DNA of 64,000 nucleotides from CAWBOV01 sp963790525 (GTDB taxonomy: Bacteria; Actinomycetota; Actinomycetes; Mycobacteriales; Jatrophihabitantaceae). The translations under genes and the position numbers were made by a program. The stretch spans positions 186,001-250,000 of the forward strand of contig CAWBOV010000006.1 in assembly GCA_963790525.1 (NCBI GenBank). Direction: 5' to 3'. A model generated the notes under the pieces. It did no database searches. It saw only the letters and a program-made list of their open reading frames with translations, and was not told where the DNA came from. Of this stretch, positions 21,433 to 30,009 are shown one piece after another; positions within the stretch are counted from its first letter, which is position 1, and the number at the start of each line of letters is the position of its first letter.

Positions 21433-21945
21433 CGGTGATACCTGTCGGTGGTCATGGCCGCGGTTGGGTATGACGGTCGGCGTCCGGGGGCCGGAGGGTG
21501 GCGCGTGGGCAGATGCTCGGGGTGTCGGTGATACCTGTTGGTGGTCATGGCCGCGGTTGGGTATGACGGTCGGCGTCCGGGGGCCGGAGGGTGGCGCGTG
21601 GGGGTGACGCTCGGGTATCGGTGATACCTGTCGGTGGTCATGACCGCCGTCGGGTATCACGACCCGCGTCCGGGGGTCGGAGGGTGGCGCGTGGGCAGAT
21701 GCTCGGGGTGTCGGTGATACCTGTTGGTGGTCATGGCCGCGGTTGGGTATGACGGTTGGCGTCCGGGGGTCGGAGGGTGGCGCGTGGGGGTGACGCTCGG
21801 GGATCGGTGATACCTGTTGGTGGTCATGGCCGCGGTTGGGTATCACGGTCGGCGTCACATGGGCCGGAGGGTGGCGCGTGGGGTGATGCCCGGGGTGTCG
21901 GTGATACCTGTTGGTGGTCATGGCCGCTGTCGGGTATCACGACCC
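21433..21945. repeat. Tandem 93-bp palindromic repeat array 2 (6 units)
   Basis: Six units with GTGATACC at 21435, 21528, 21621, 21714, 21807 and 21901, period 93-94 bp. The core runs GTGATACCTGTTGG, GGTCATGGCCGC, then GGGTATCACG. It matches the reverse complement of the array 1 core, but the ~50-bp spacers differ in sequence from array 1. The right arm is intact (TATCAC) in units 3, 5 and 6 and changed to TATGAC in units 1, 2 and 4. The array fills the gap between two convergent genes. Confidence 0.95.
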
Positions 21946-21972
21946 CTTCGTCAGACGGGCCGTCGCGCGCCC

Positions 21973-22452
21973 TTACTGCGGTGCCGGGACCCGGCCGTCG
22001 CTGGCCTGGGAGAGGACGGCCAGGTGGCGGACGCGCACGTAGGGCAGCCGGACCACCGTGCCGTCGTCGAGGGACACCGAGATCTTGTCCTCGCGCACCA
22101 CGAGCCCACGGACGTGCTCCCACGTGAGGCGCTCGGAGCGCAGGATCGCCCGGACGGTGATCGCGCCGGAGTCGACGATGGTGGCGCTGCGGGCGATGAA
22201 CGCGGCGGCCAGCACGGGCACGACGTACACGACCGCGAACTCCGCCCGGGTGACGAGCGGCGTCACGCACAGGGCCAGGAACACGACCGCCAGGTAGGCA
22301 GATCCGGGGAGCCGGAAGGTCGCCACGACGTCACTCGGTTCGACGGTGGCGGGAGCCGACGTGGCCGGGGGTGTCGACGCGGCGGGCGCTGCTGGCGGCG
22401 GTGGTGTCGCGGCGGCGGGCGCGGCCGGATCCGGCGTGCCGGGTTCTGTCAC
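21973..22452 (-). CDS. PH-like domain membrane protein
   Basis: 159 residues. The N terminus is Pro/Ala/Thr-rich (~1-45). Two close membrane helices follow (LAVVFLALCVTPLV and FAVVYVVPVLAAAFIA), then a bacterial PH-like domain (LTWEHVRGLVVREDKISVSLDDGTVVRLPYVRV). This architecture is common in actinobacteria and of unknown role. GTG 22452 is chosen because TAACGT ends 7 nt upstream. It is divergent from ilvD with only 31 bp between the starts. Confidence 0.78.
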   Translation of the reverse strand: MTEPGTPDPAAPAAATPPPPAAPAASTPPATSAPATVEPSDVVATFRLPGSAYLAVVFLALCVTPLVTRAEFAVVYVVPVLAAAFIARSATIVDSGAITVRAILRSERLTWEHVRGLVVREDKISVSLDDGTVVRLPYVRVRHLAVLSQASDGRVPAPQ

Positions 22453-22483
22453 GGCGAAAACGTTACGCCGTAGGCTCTGAGCC
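22453..22483. promoter_or_regulatory. Back-to-back leaderless -10 elements for ilvD and the PH-domain gene
   Basis: In 31 bp, TAGGCT (22471-22476 on +) lies 7 nt before the ilvD GTG, and TAACGT (on -) lies 7 nt before the PH-gene GTG. The two -10 boxes are only a few bases apart, so polymerase can probably occupy one direction at a time. Inferred from position and sequence only. Confidence 0.6.
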
Positions 22484-24178
22484 GTGAGCACTGAGCAGCC
22501 CGGACGGGTCCACCGCAAACCTCGCAGCACCGATGTCACCGACGGTGTGGAGCGTGCCGCCGCCCGCGGCATGCTCCGGGCCGTCGGCATGGGCGACGAC
22601 GACTGGCGCAAGGCGCAGGTCGGTGTCGCTTCCTCGTGGAACGAGATCACCCCGTGCAACCTGTCCCTGGACCGCCTGGCCAAGCGCGCCAAGGACGGCG
22701 TGTTCGGCGCCGACGGGTATGCCCTCGAGTTCGGCACGATCTCGGTGTCCGACGGCATCTCGATGGGCCACGACGGGATGCACTACTCGCTGGTCTCGCG
22801 TGAGGTGATCGCGGACTCGGTCGAGGTCGTGATGAGCGCCGAGCGGCTGGACGGTTCGGTCCTGCTGGCCGGCTGCGACAAGTCACTGCCCGGCATGTTG
22901 ATGGCGGCCGCCCGGCTGGATCTCGCGTCGGTGTTCCTCTACGCCGGTTCCACGCTGCCCGGGCGCCTCGACGGGCGGGACGTGACCATCATCGACGCGT
23001 TCGAGGCCGTCGGCGCCTGCCTGGCCGGGCGCATCAGCCGCGAGGAGGTCGACCGCGTCGAGCGGGCGATCTGCCCCGGCGAGGGCGCCTGCGGTGGCAT
23101 GTACACCGCCAACACGATGGCCTCGGCGGCCGAGGCCATGGGGATGTCCCTGCCCGGCAGCGCGTCGCCGCCCGCGCCGGACGCCCGCCGGGACGCCTAT
23201 GCCGAGCGCAGCGGCGAGGCCGTGGTGCACCTGATCGACGCCGGGATCACCGCCCGCCAGATCATGACCAAGCAGGCGTTCGAGAACGCGATCACGGTCG
23301 TCATGGCCTTGGGCGGCTCGACCAACGCGGTCCTGCATCTGATGGCGATCGCGCACGAGGCGAAGGTCGACCTCGATCTCGCCGACTTCAACCGCATCGG
23401 TGACCGGGTCCCGCATCTGGCCGACGTGAAGCCCTTCGGCCGGTACGTGATGAGCGACATCGACTCCATCGGTGGGGTCCCCGTGGTCATGAAGGCGCTG
23501 CTCGACGCCGGGCTGCTGCACGGGGACGCGCTCACCGTGACCGGGAAGACGGTCGCCGAGAACCTCGCCGACATCGCCCCGCCCGACGTCGACGGCAAGA
23601 TCATCCACGCGATGAACGACCCCATCCATCGCACCGGTGGGCTGCTGATCCTGCACGGATCCCTTGCACCGGAGGGCGCTGTGGTCAAGAGCGCCGGCTT
23701 CGACACCGATGTGTGGCGGGGACGGGCGCGGGTCTTCGACCGTGAGAAGGACGCCATGGCGGCCGTCGCCGAGGGAACGCTGGAGAAGGGCGACGTGATG
23801 GTCATCCGGTGGGAGGGCCCGAAGGGCGGCCCGGGGATGCGCGAGATGCTCGCCGTCACCGGGGCGATCAAGGGCGCCGGACTGGGCAAGGATGTTCTCC
23901 TGCTCACCGACGGCCGGTTCTCCGGCGGTACCACCGGGCTCTGCATCGGGCACGTGGCGCCGGAAGCGGCTGTCGGCGGCCCGATCGCGCTCGTCGCGGA
24001 CGGCGACACGATCATCCTCGACATGCAGGCCCGCACGCTGGACCTCGATGTCAGCGTCGCCGAGCTGGAGCGACGGCGGGCGGAGTGGAAGCCGCTGCCC
24101 GCGCGCTTCGACTACGGCGTGCTGGGCAAATACGCCAAGCTCGTCGGCAGCGCGGCCCAGGGGGCCGTCTGCGGGTGA
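22484..24178 (+). CDS. ilvD: Dihydroxy-acid dehydratase
   Basis: 564 residues. IlvD dehydrates dihydroxy-isovalerate and dihydroxy-methylvalerate in valine, leucine and isoleucine synthesis. The three iron-sulfur cysteines appear as Cys58 (TPCN), Cys131 (AGCDKS) and Cys203 (GACGG), the arrangement of the 2Fe-2S class. DGRFSGGTTGLCIGH lies in the C-terminal domain. GTG 22484 is probably leaderless. No leader peptide is visible here, unlike ilvB and cimA. Confidence 0.97.
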   Translation: MSTEQPGRVHRKPRSTDVTDGVERAAARGMLRAVGMGDDDWRKAQVGVASSWNEITPCNLSLDRLAKRAKDGVFGADGYALEFGTISVSDGISMGHDGMHYSLVSREVIADSVEVVMSAERLDGSVLLAGCDKSLPGMLMAAARLDLASVFLYAGSTLPGRLDGRDVTIIDAFEAVGACLAGRISREEVDRVERAICPGEGACGGMYTANTMASAAEAMGMSLPGSASPPAPDARRDAYAERSGEAVVHLIDAGITARQIMTKQAFENAITVVMALGGSTNAVLHLMAIAHEAKVDLDLADFNRIGDRVPHLADVKPFGRYVMSDIDSIGGVPVVMKALLDAGLLHGDALTVTGKTVAENLADIAPPDVDGKIIHAMNDPIHRTGGLLILHGSLAPEGAVVKSAGFDTDVWRGRARVFDREKDAMAAVAEGTLEKGDVMVIRWEGPKGGPGMREMLAVTGAIKGAGLGKDVLLLTDGRFSGGTTGLCIGHVAPEAAVGGPIALVADGDTIILDMQARTLDLDVSVAELERRRAEWKPLPARFDYGVLGKYAKLVGSAAQGAVCG

Positions 24179-24227
24179 CGAGCTCGGCGCATCGGCGGGC
24201 TCTCCCGATCGGGTGAGCGCTGCCGGG

Positions 24228-24830
24228 TCAGGCGACCCGGGCGAAGTCCTCGGTGATCCAGAGCTTGCCGTGCCGGCTGTCGAGCAGGACGTCGACGCCC
24301 ATGAACTGGATCGACGAGTTCAGGATGTTGAGCCGGTGGCCGTTGTTGGGTGCCTTCTCGTTGAACATGGCTCCGTTGAGGTTCACCGCGCCACGCGTGG
24401 TCCGGTCCGTGGTCCAGGCCACGTTCTCCTCGCAGTAGGTCCAGTCGAGGCCGGTCTTGCTGATGCGCGCGCCGATGTTCGCCTCACCGGGCAGCTGGTG
24501 CGAGAGGACGTTCGTGCGGACCATCGCGGCGTCGTGCAGGTGGGCAGACGCGGCCAGGCGCAGGCTGAGCTTCAGCGCGGGCAGGTGATAGGCCTTGCGC
24601 TCGGCGTTGATCATGTTGCGCACGGCAAGTTCGATCTTGAGCTCCGCGGCGCTCGAGGCGTTGGCCTGGGTCGCGGGGACGATCAGGGCGAAGGCGCAGG
24701 CGACGGCCAGGACGAGGCTCACCAGACGCCCGCGGCGGCGGCCGGAGCGGCGTCCTGCCGGAGCGGCGGTGGCAGTGGGGGCGGCGTCGGTGGCGCTGAA
24801 GGAGGAGCGGCCTGTCGTGATTGTGGACAT
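24228..24830 (-). CDS. Secreted CAP/SCP-domain protein
   Basis: 200 residues. A long basic N region and a membrane-type signal (~35-58, ending ATQANA) precede a CAP domain like YkwD. The CAP histidines and glutamates appear in SAHLHDAAM, VLSHQ, CEENVAW and NNGHRLNILN, and the protein ends soon after. Bacterial CAP proteins are extracellular with mostly unknown function. ATG 24830 lacks a clear ribosome site. The ~200-nt leader upstream is described separately. Confidence 0.82.
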   Translation of the reverse strand: MSTITTGRSSFSATDAAPTATAAPAGRRSGRRRGRLVSLVLAVACAFALIVPATQANASSAAELKIELAVRNMINAERKAYHLPALKLSLRLAASAHLHDAAMVRTNVLSHQLPGEANIGARISKTGLDWTYCEENVAWTTDRTTRGAVNLNGAMFNEKAPNNGHRLNILNSSIQFMGVDVLLDSRHGKLWITEDFARVA

Positions 24831-25060
24831 GGGGGAGTCCGATCGGTCGGGGGCGTCGCCCTGGGTTATGTGTTTCCCCGTGGTGATGCAGTCCCCGTAG
24901 AGGTCGAGAAACCTCCGTCTTGCTGTTCCCCCGCGAAGGTGAGATGCCTTCGTGTGACGGGGCCGAAGCCCCGGTCCGACCACCGCCCCGTTCCGGTGAT
25001 CGATGCCGGGTGAGAGGCCCGGCGTGTCGCAGGTTCTGAAACCTTCTGACATGCAAACGT
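24831..25060 (-). other. Long GC-rich leader of the CAP gene with several hairpins; no known riboswitch recognised
   Basis: A promoter candidate on the - strand is TTGCGA, 18 nt, TAACGT (around 25050-25085), giving a leader of about 200 nt. It contains a strong hairpin GGGGC-CGAA-GCCCC (near 24958-24975) and two further hairpins whose loops share TCTCACC (around 24936-24952 and 25005-25022). This could be a structured regulatory RNA. I compared it from memory with the c-di-AMP aptamer, which sits before wall enzymes in actinobacteria, and did not find its conserved segments. Confidence 0.35.
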
Positions 25061-25093
25061 TAAGTCGATCAGATGGACCGTCGCAACTCAACG

Positions 25094-25113
25094 GCCCTTA
25101 TTTGCCCTTATTT
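25094..25113. repeat. Two 10-bp direct repeats in an AT-rich patch
   Basis: GCCCTTATTT occurs twice back to back, one helical turn apart, in the gap between the divergent CAP and ilvB transcripts. It lies just upstream of the CAP-gene promoter candidate and about 40 bp upstream of the ilv -35 box, so it could bind a regulator of either. Confidence 0.5.
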
Positions 25114-25155
25114 AGGTACCGTTATCTCACGATGTAGGACGGCCGTCTCAAGAGG

Positions 25156-25184
25156 TTGAACGCGCCTCTCCCGCGGTGTACTTT
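25156..25184 (+). promoter_or_regulatory. Promoter of the ilv leader and ilvBNC operon
   Basis: TTGAAC at 25156-25161 and TACTTT at 25179-25184 are separated by 17 bp, with TG just before the -10 box. The leader peptide GTG begins 7 nt after the -10 box, so the transcript starts at or near that codon. This is the best sigma-70-type promoter in the window. Confidence 0.75.
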
Positions 25185-25191
25185 TCCCTAC

Positions 25192-25230
25192 GTGAGTCAG
25201 CTCGTACTTATCATTCGGCGCGTCGACTAG
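25192..25230 (+). CDS. ilv operon leader peptide (MSQLVLIIRRVD)
   Basis: A 12-codon frame from GTG to TAG encodes Leu-Val-Leu-Ile-Ile in consecutive codons, then Arg-Arg-Val-Asp. The run of branched-chain codons directly upstream of a hairpin and terminator before ilvB is the hallmark of ribosome-mediated attenuation, as described for the corynebacterial ilvBNC operon. The codons include rarer CTT, ATT and GTA forms unlike the GC-ending codons around them, which would sharpen stalling. No product is expected beyond regulation. Confidence 0.85.
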   Translation: MSQLVLIIRRVD

Positions 25231-25286
25231 AGGTCCTGCCTCTACGACGCGCCCACCCTTCGTGCTCCGAGCACGAGGGGTTTTTT
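25217..25286 (+). terminator. ilvB attenuator: antiterminator stem and Rho-independent terminator
   Basis: GGCGCGTCG (25217-25225) pairs with CGACGCGCC (25245-25253), extended by TAGAGG/CCTCTA inside. It overlaps the leader peptide's last codons and stop. A second hairpin, CGTGCTC/GAGCACG flanked by CCCTT/AGGGG, ends in six T at 25281-25286. A ribosome stalled at the Leu/Val/Ile codons would change which structure forms. The exact competing pairings need folding. Confidence 0.82.
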
Positions 25287-25332
25287 GTTGCTACGAGACA
25301 CTCACATCAGCTCACCAGAAGGGAATTGCGAC

Positions 25333-27114
25333 ATGGCGGCCCAGTCCGGACCCGAGTCTGTCAGCGGAGCCAAAGCTCTCATCCGCTCGTTGGAGGAGGT
25401 CGGCGCGGACGTCGTGTTCGGGATCCCCGGTGGAGCGATCCTGCCCGCGTACGACCCGCTGTACGACTCCACGAGAGTCCGGCACATCCTCACCCGCCAC
25501 GAGCAGGGCGCAGGGCATGCCGCGGAGGGCTACGCGCAGGCGACGGGGCGGGTGGGCGTGTGCATCGCGACGTCCGGCCCGGGGGCGACGAACCTGGTCA
25601 CGCCGATCGCCGACGCCTACATGGACTCGGTGCCGATCGTCGCGATCACAGGCCAGGTCGCGCTGCCCTCCATCGGCAGCGACGCGTTCCAGGAGGCCGA
25701 CATCTCCGGGATCACGCTGCCCATCACGAAGCACAACTTCCTGGTGCAGCGGGCCGAGGACATCGCCCAGACCATCGCCGAGGCGTTCCACCTCGCCGGG
25801 ACGGGCCGTCCGGGTCCGGTCCTGGTGGACATCCCCAAGGACGTCCTCCAAGCGGGGACGACGTTCTCCTGGCCGCCGAAGATCGACCTTCCCGGCTACA
25901 AGCCCGTCACCAAGCCGCACGGCAAGCAGGTGCGCGAGGCCGCGAAGCTGATCGCCGCGGCCCGTCGCCCGGTGCTCTACGTCGGTGGCGGCGTGCTCAA
26001 GGCGCGCGCCAGCAAGGAGTTGCGCCAGCTCGCCGACCTGACCGGCATCCCGGTCGTCACCACGCTGATGGCGCGCGGCGCGTTCCCCGACAGCCACCCC
26101 CAGCACCTGGGGATGCCGGGCATGCACGGCAGCGTGGCTGCGGTCACGGTGTTGCAGAAGGCCGATCTGCTGATCGCGCTCGGCACCCGCTTCGACGACC
26201 GGGTCACCGGGCGCCTGGACAGCTTCGCGCCCAACGCGGCGATCATCCACGCCGACATCGACCCCGCCGAGATCGGTAAGAACCGCTACGCCGACGTCCC
26301 GATCGTCGGCGACGTCGGGGAGGTGCTGCGCGAACTCATCCCGGCCGTGCAGGCCGAGTTCACTGCCGGGCGCCGGGCGGATCTCACCGCGTGGTGGAAG
26401 CAGGCCGACAGCTGGCGCGAGACCTACCCGCTCGGGTACGAGGTGCCCGAGGACGGATCGCTCGCGCCGCAGTACGTGATCTCGCGGCTGGGCGAGATCG
26501 CCGGCCCGGACGCGATCTATGCCTCCGGGGTCGGGCAGCACCAGATGTGGGCCGCCCAGTTCATCAAGTACGAGAACCCCTACACCTGGCTGAACTCCGG
26601 CGGGCTCGGGACGATGGGGTACTCCGTTCCCGCCGCGATGGGCGCCAAGGCGGGGCGTCCCGACGCCACCGTGTGGGCCATCGACGGCGACGGTTGCTTC
26701 CAGATGACCAACCAGGAACTGGCCACGTGCGCGATCGAGGGCATCCCCATCAAGGTGGCCGTCATCAACAACGGCAACCTGGGGATGGTCCGGCAGTGGC
26801 AGACGTTGTTCTACGACCAGCGGTACAGCCAGACCGAACTCGGGACGCAGCCGCAGGCCGGCAAGATCGGCCGCCGCGTGCCGGACTTCGTCAAGCTCGC
26901 CGACGCGCTGGGGTGCGTGGGCATGCGCTGCGAGAGTGCCGAGGACGTCGACGCGACCATCGAGAAGGCCATGTCCATCAACGATCAGCCCGTTGTCGTG
27001 GACTTCACCGTCGGCGCCGACGCCATGGTGTGGCCGATGGTCCCCGCCGGTCTCAGCAACGACAGCATCCTGGCCGCCCGCGGCATCCGCCCCATCTTCG
27101 ACGGCGAGGAGTGA
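25333..27114 (+). CDS. ilvB: Acetolactate synthase large subunit
   Basis: 593 residues. This ThDP enzyme makes acetolactate or acetohydroxybutyrate, the first common step of valine, leucine and isoleucine synthesis. The catalytic glutamate lies in RHEQGAGHAAEGYAQATG; SGPGATNLVTPIADAY and the ThDP motif GDGCFQMTNQEL...NNGNLGMVRQWQ are complete. ATG 25333 follows AGAAGGGA. It is first in ilvB-ilvN-ilvC and preceded by the attenuator. A 4-bp gap separates it from ilvN. Confidence 0.97.
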   Translation: MAAQSGPESVSGAKALIRSLEEVGADVVFGIPGGAILPAYDPLYDSTRVRHILTRHEQGAGHAAEGYAQATGRVGVCIATSGPGATNLVTPIADAYMDSVPIVAITGQVALPSIGSDAFQEADISGITLPITKHNFLVQRAEDIAQTIAEAFHLAGTGRPGPVLVDIPKDVLQAGTTFSWPPKIDLPGYKPVTKPHGKQVREAAKLIAAARRPVLYVGGGVLKARASKELRQLADLTGIPVVTTLMARGAFPDSHPQHLGMPGMHGSVAAVTVLQKADLLIALGTRFDDRVTGRLDSFAPNAAIIHADIDPAEIGKNRYADVPIVGDVGEVLRELIPAVQAEFTAGRRADLTAWWKQADSWRETYPLGYEVPEDGSLAPQYVISRLGEIAGPDAIYASGVGQHQMWAAQFIKYENPYTWLNSGGLGTMGYSVPAAMGAKAGRPDATVWAIDGDGCFQMTNQELATCAIEGIPIKVAVINNGNLGMVRQWQTLFYDQRYSQTELGTQPQAGKIGRRVPDFVKLADALGCVGMRCESAEDVDATIEKAMSINDQPVVVDFTVGADAMVWPMVPAGLSNDSILAARGIRPIFDGEE

Positions 27115-27118
27115 ACCG

Positions 27119-27643
27119 GTGAGCATCCATACCCTGTCGGTGCTGGTCGAGAACAAGCCGGGCGTCCTGGCCCGGGTCGCCGGGCTGTTCAGCCGGCGCG
27201 GCTTCAACATCGAGTCCCTCGCCGTCGGCCCGACCGAGCGCCCCGAGGTCTCCCGCATCACGATCGTCGTGAGCGTGGAGGGCGCGGTCCTCGAGCAGGT
27301 GACCAAGCAGCTGAACAAGCTCATCAACGTGCTCAAGATCGTCGAGCTGGAGCCGAAGCAGGCCGTGCGGCGCGAGCTGCTGCTCATCAAGGTCCGCACC
27401 GACGACACCACCCGCCGCAGCGTCCTCGAGACGGTCGAGCTGTTCCACGCCAAGGTCGTCGACATCGGGCCGGACGCGCTGACGATCGAGATCACCGGTT
27501 CCCAGGAGAAACTGGCATCCATGATCGAGATGCTGTCGCGCTACGGGATCCGGGAGATGGTCCAGTCCGGAGTCGTGGCCGTCGGGCGCGGGCCGCGCTC
27601 CATGACGCAGGCGGCGATGCGGGCCGTCGACAAGACCGCCTGA
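27119..27643 (+). CDS. ilvN: Acetolactate synthase small (regulatory) subunit
   Basis: 174 residues. The N-terminal ACT domain (HTLSVLVENKPGVLARVAGLFSRRGFNIESLAVG) binds valine for feedback control; a second domain of ~80 residues follows. GTG 27119 starts 4 bp after the ilvB stop; the ribosome site lies within the end of ilvB (GAGGAG). The subunit activates and confers valine sensitivity on IlvB. Confidence 0.96.
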   Translation: MSIHTLSVLVENKPGVLARVAGLFSRRGFNIESLAVGPTERPEVSRITIVVSVEGAVLEQVTKQLNKLINVLKIVELEPKQAVRRELLLIKVRTDDTTRRSVLETVELFHAKVVDIGPDALTIEITGSQEKLASMIEMLSRYGIREMVQSGVVAVGRGPRSMTQAAMRAVDKTA

Positions 27644-27698
27644 GCCCATCCGTCCCACAACCCAGGATCCACCGACGAACGAGGAGAACCGACCGATC

Positions 27699-28727
<1,029 letters not shown>

Positions 28728-28739
28728 CCCCTCGCACGT

Positions 28740-28773
28740 GGCCCCGCTCCGCTACCGCGGGGCGGGGCCTTTC
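28740..28773. terminator. Bidirectional terminator after ilvC
   Basis: GGCCCCGC (28740-28747) pairs with GCGGGGCC (28762-28769), followed by TTT. It closes the ilvBNC operon and also contains the stop of the converging benE gene at 28752. Confidence 0.75.
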
Positions 28774-29927
28774 CTCGTGCGCGGGTACAGGACGAACGTC
28801 ACCACCAGGCCCGCCAGCAGCCCCCACAGCGCCGACCCGATCCCGCCGAAGGTCACCCCGGACGCCGTGACCACGAACGTGACCACCGGCGCTTCCCGGC
28901 GCAGTGGGTCGGCGGTGGCCGTCGCCAGTGCGCCACCCAGCGTCCCGAGCAGTGCCAGACCGGCGACCGCCTCGATGAGGTGCGGGGGAGCCGAGGACAC
29001 GATCGAGATCACGGCACCGGCCCCGAGACCGAACAGCACATAGCAGGCTCCGGCGCTCGCGGCGGCGATCCAACGCCTGTCCTTGTCCGGATGGGCGTCC
29101 GGCCCCGCGCACAGGGCTGCACTGATCGCCGCCAGGTTGATCATGTGCCCGCCCGAGATCGCGCCCACCATCGACCCGATCCCGGTACTGCGCAGCGCGC
29201 TGCTGAGCGGTACGTCGTACCCGCAGGCGGCCATGACGGCCACACCCGGGACGTTCTGGGACGCCATCGTGACGATGAACAGCGAGATCCCCAGGGTGAC
29301 GGCCTGAATGCTGAACTCCGGGCCGGTGAACACCAGATGGGGCGCCAGCGGCGGGTGTCCGCCGTGATCGACCGGAGCGATGGCCACCGCGAGCACCGCG
29401 GCGAGGAAGCTTCCCGGAACCGCCCACCGGCGCGCGACCCGGCTCAGCACCAGCCACACCGCCACGACCGGGAGTGCGTACCGGGGCGCGTCGCGCACGG
29501 CGTGGATCGGGGCCAGGCAGAGTTCGAGCAGGACACCGCCGAGCAACGCGCTCGCGACGGGCGCCGGGATCGCGGTCACCATCCGGCACAGCGGTGACCA
29601 CAGCCCGGAGATCAGCGCCAGGGCGCCGCTGATCAGGAACGCGCCGACCGCGTGCCCGAACCCACCGGTCCACGCCGTCGAGCTCAGCAGCGCGGCACCC
29701 GGGGTGGACCAGGCGATGCTGATCGGCATGCGATGCAGCCGGCTCAGCACGATGCCGGTCACGCCCATGACGACGCAGAGCGTCAGCAGCCCGGAGGCGG
29801 CCTGACCGGTGGAGGCGCCGACCGCTCGGAGGCCGGCGAGCACCACGGCGAACGAGCTCGTGAACCCGACGACGGCCGTGATCAATCCGGCCAGCACGGC
29901 GGTCGCGGTGGCGGAGCGTGCCGGCAT
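28752..29927 (-). CDS. benE: BenE family benzoate/H+ symporter-like transporter
   Basis: 391 residues with about 11-12 predicted membrane helices and little else. The N-terminal VVGFTSSFAVVLAGLRAVGAS, STPGAALL and SQNVPGVAVMAACGYDVP segments are typical of BenE proteins. Characterised members import benzoate; the true substrate here is unknown and no benzoate catabolic genes sit next to it. ATG 29927 follows AGGGG. It is transcribed towards ilvC and divergently from leuB. Confidence 0.85.
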   Translation of the reverse strand: MPARSATATAVLAGLITAVVGFTSSFAVVLAGLRAVGASTGQAASGLLTLCVVMGVTGIVLSRLHRMPISIAWSTPGAALLSSTAWTGGFGHAVGAFLISGALALISGLWSPLCRMVTAIPAPVASALLGGVLLELCLAPIHAVRDAPRYALPVVAVWLVLSRVARRWAVPGSFLAAVLAVAIAPVDHGGHPPLAPHLVFTGPEFSIQAVTLGISLFIVTMASQNVPGVAVMAACGYDVPLSSALRSTGIGSMVGAISGGHMINLAAISAALCAGPDAHPDKDRRWIAAASAGACYVLFGLGAGAVISIVSSAPPHLIEAVAGLALLGTLGGALATATADPLRREAPVVTFVVTASGVTFGGIGSALWGLLAGLVVTFVLYPRTRKGPAPR

Positions 29928-30009
29928 GGCGCGTACCCCTGTCTCAAATGCTGGGAATCACTGATCGGTAGGTGGGAACGACGATCGCGACTGCGCTACC
30001 GTCTGAGCC

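Noticed and set aside
20683..21921. Long minus-strand open frame through array 2
   Set aside because: Same cause, and most of it is antisense to the 2-hydroxyacid dehydrogenase gene.
24840..25040. c-di-AMP (ydaO-type) riboswitch before the CAP gene
   Set aside because: Gene context fits, but the conserved aptamer segments I would expect are not there; only generic hairpins are seen.
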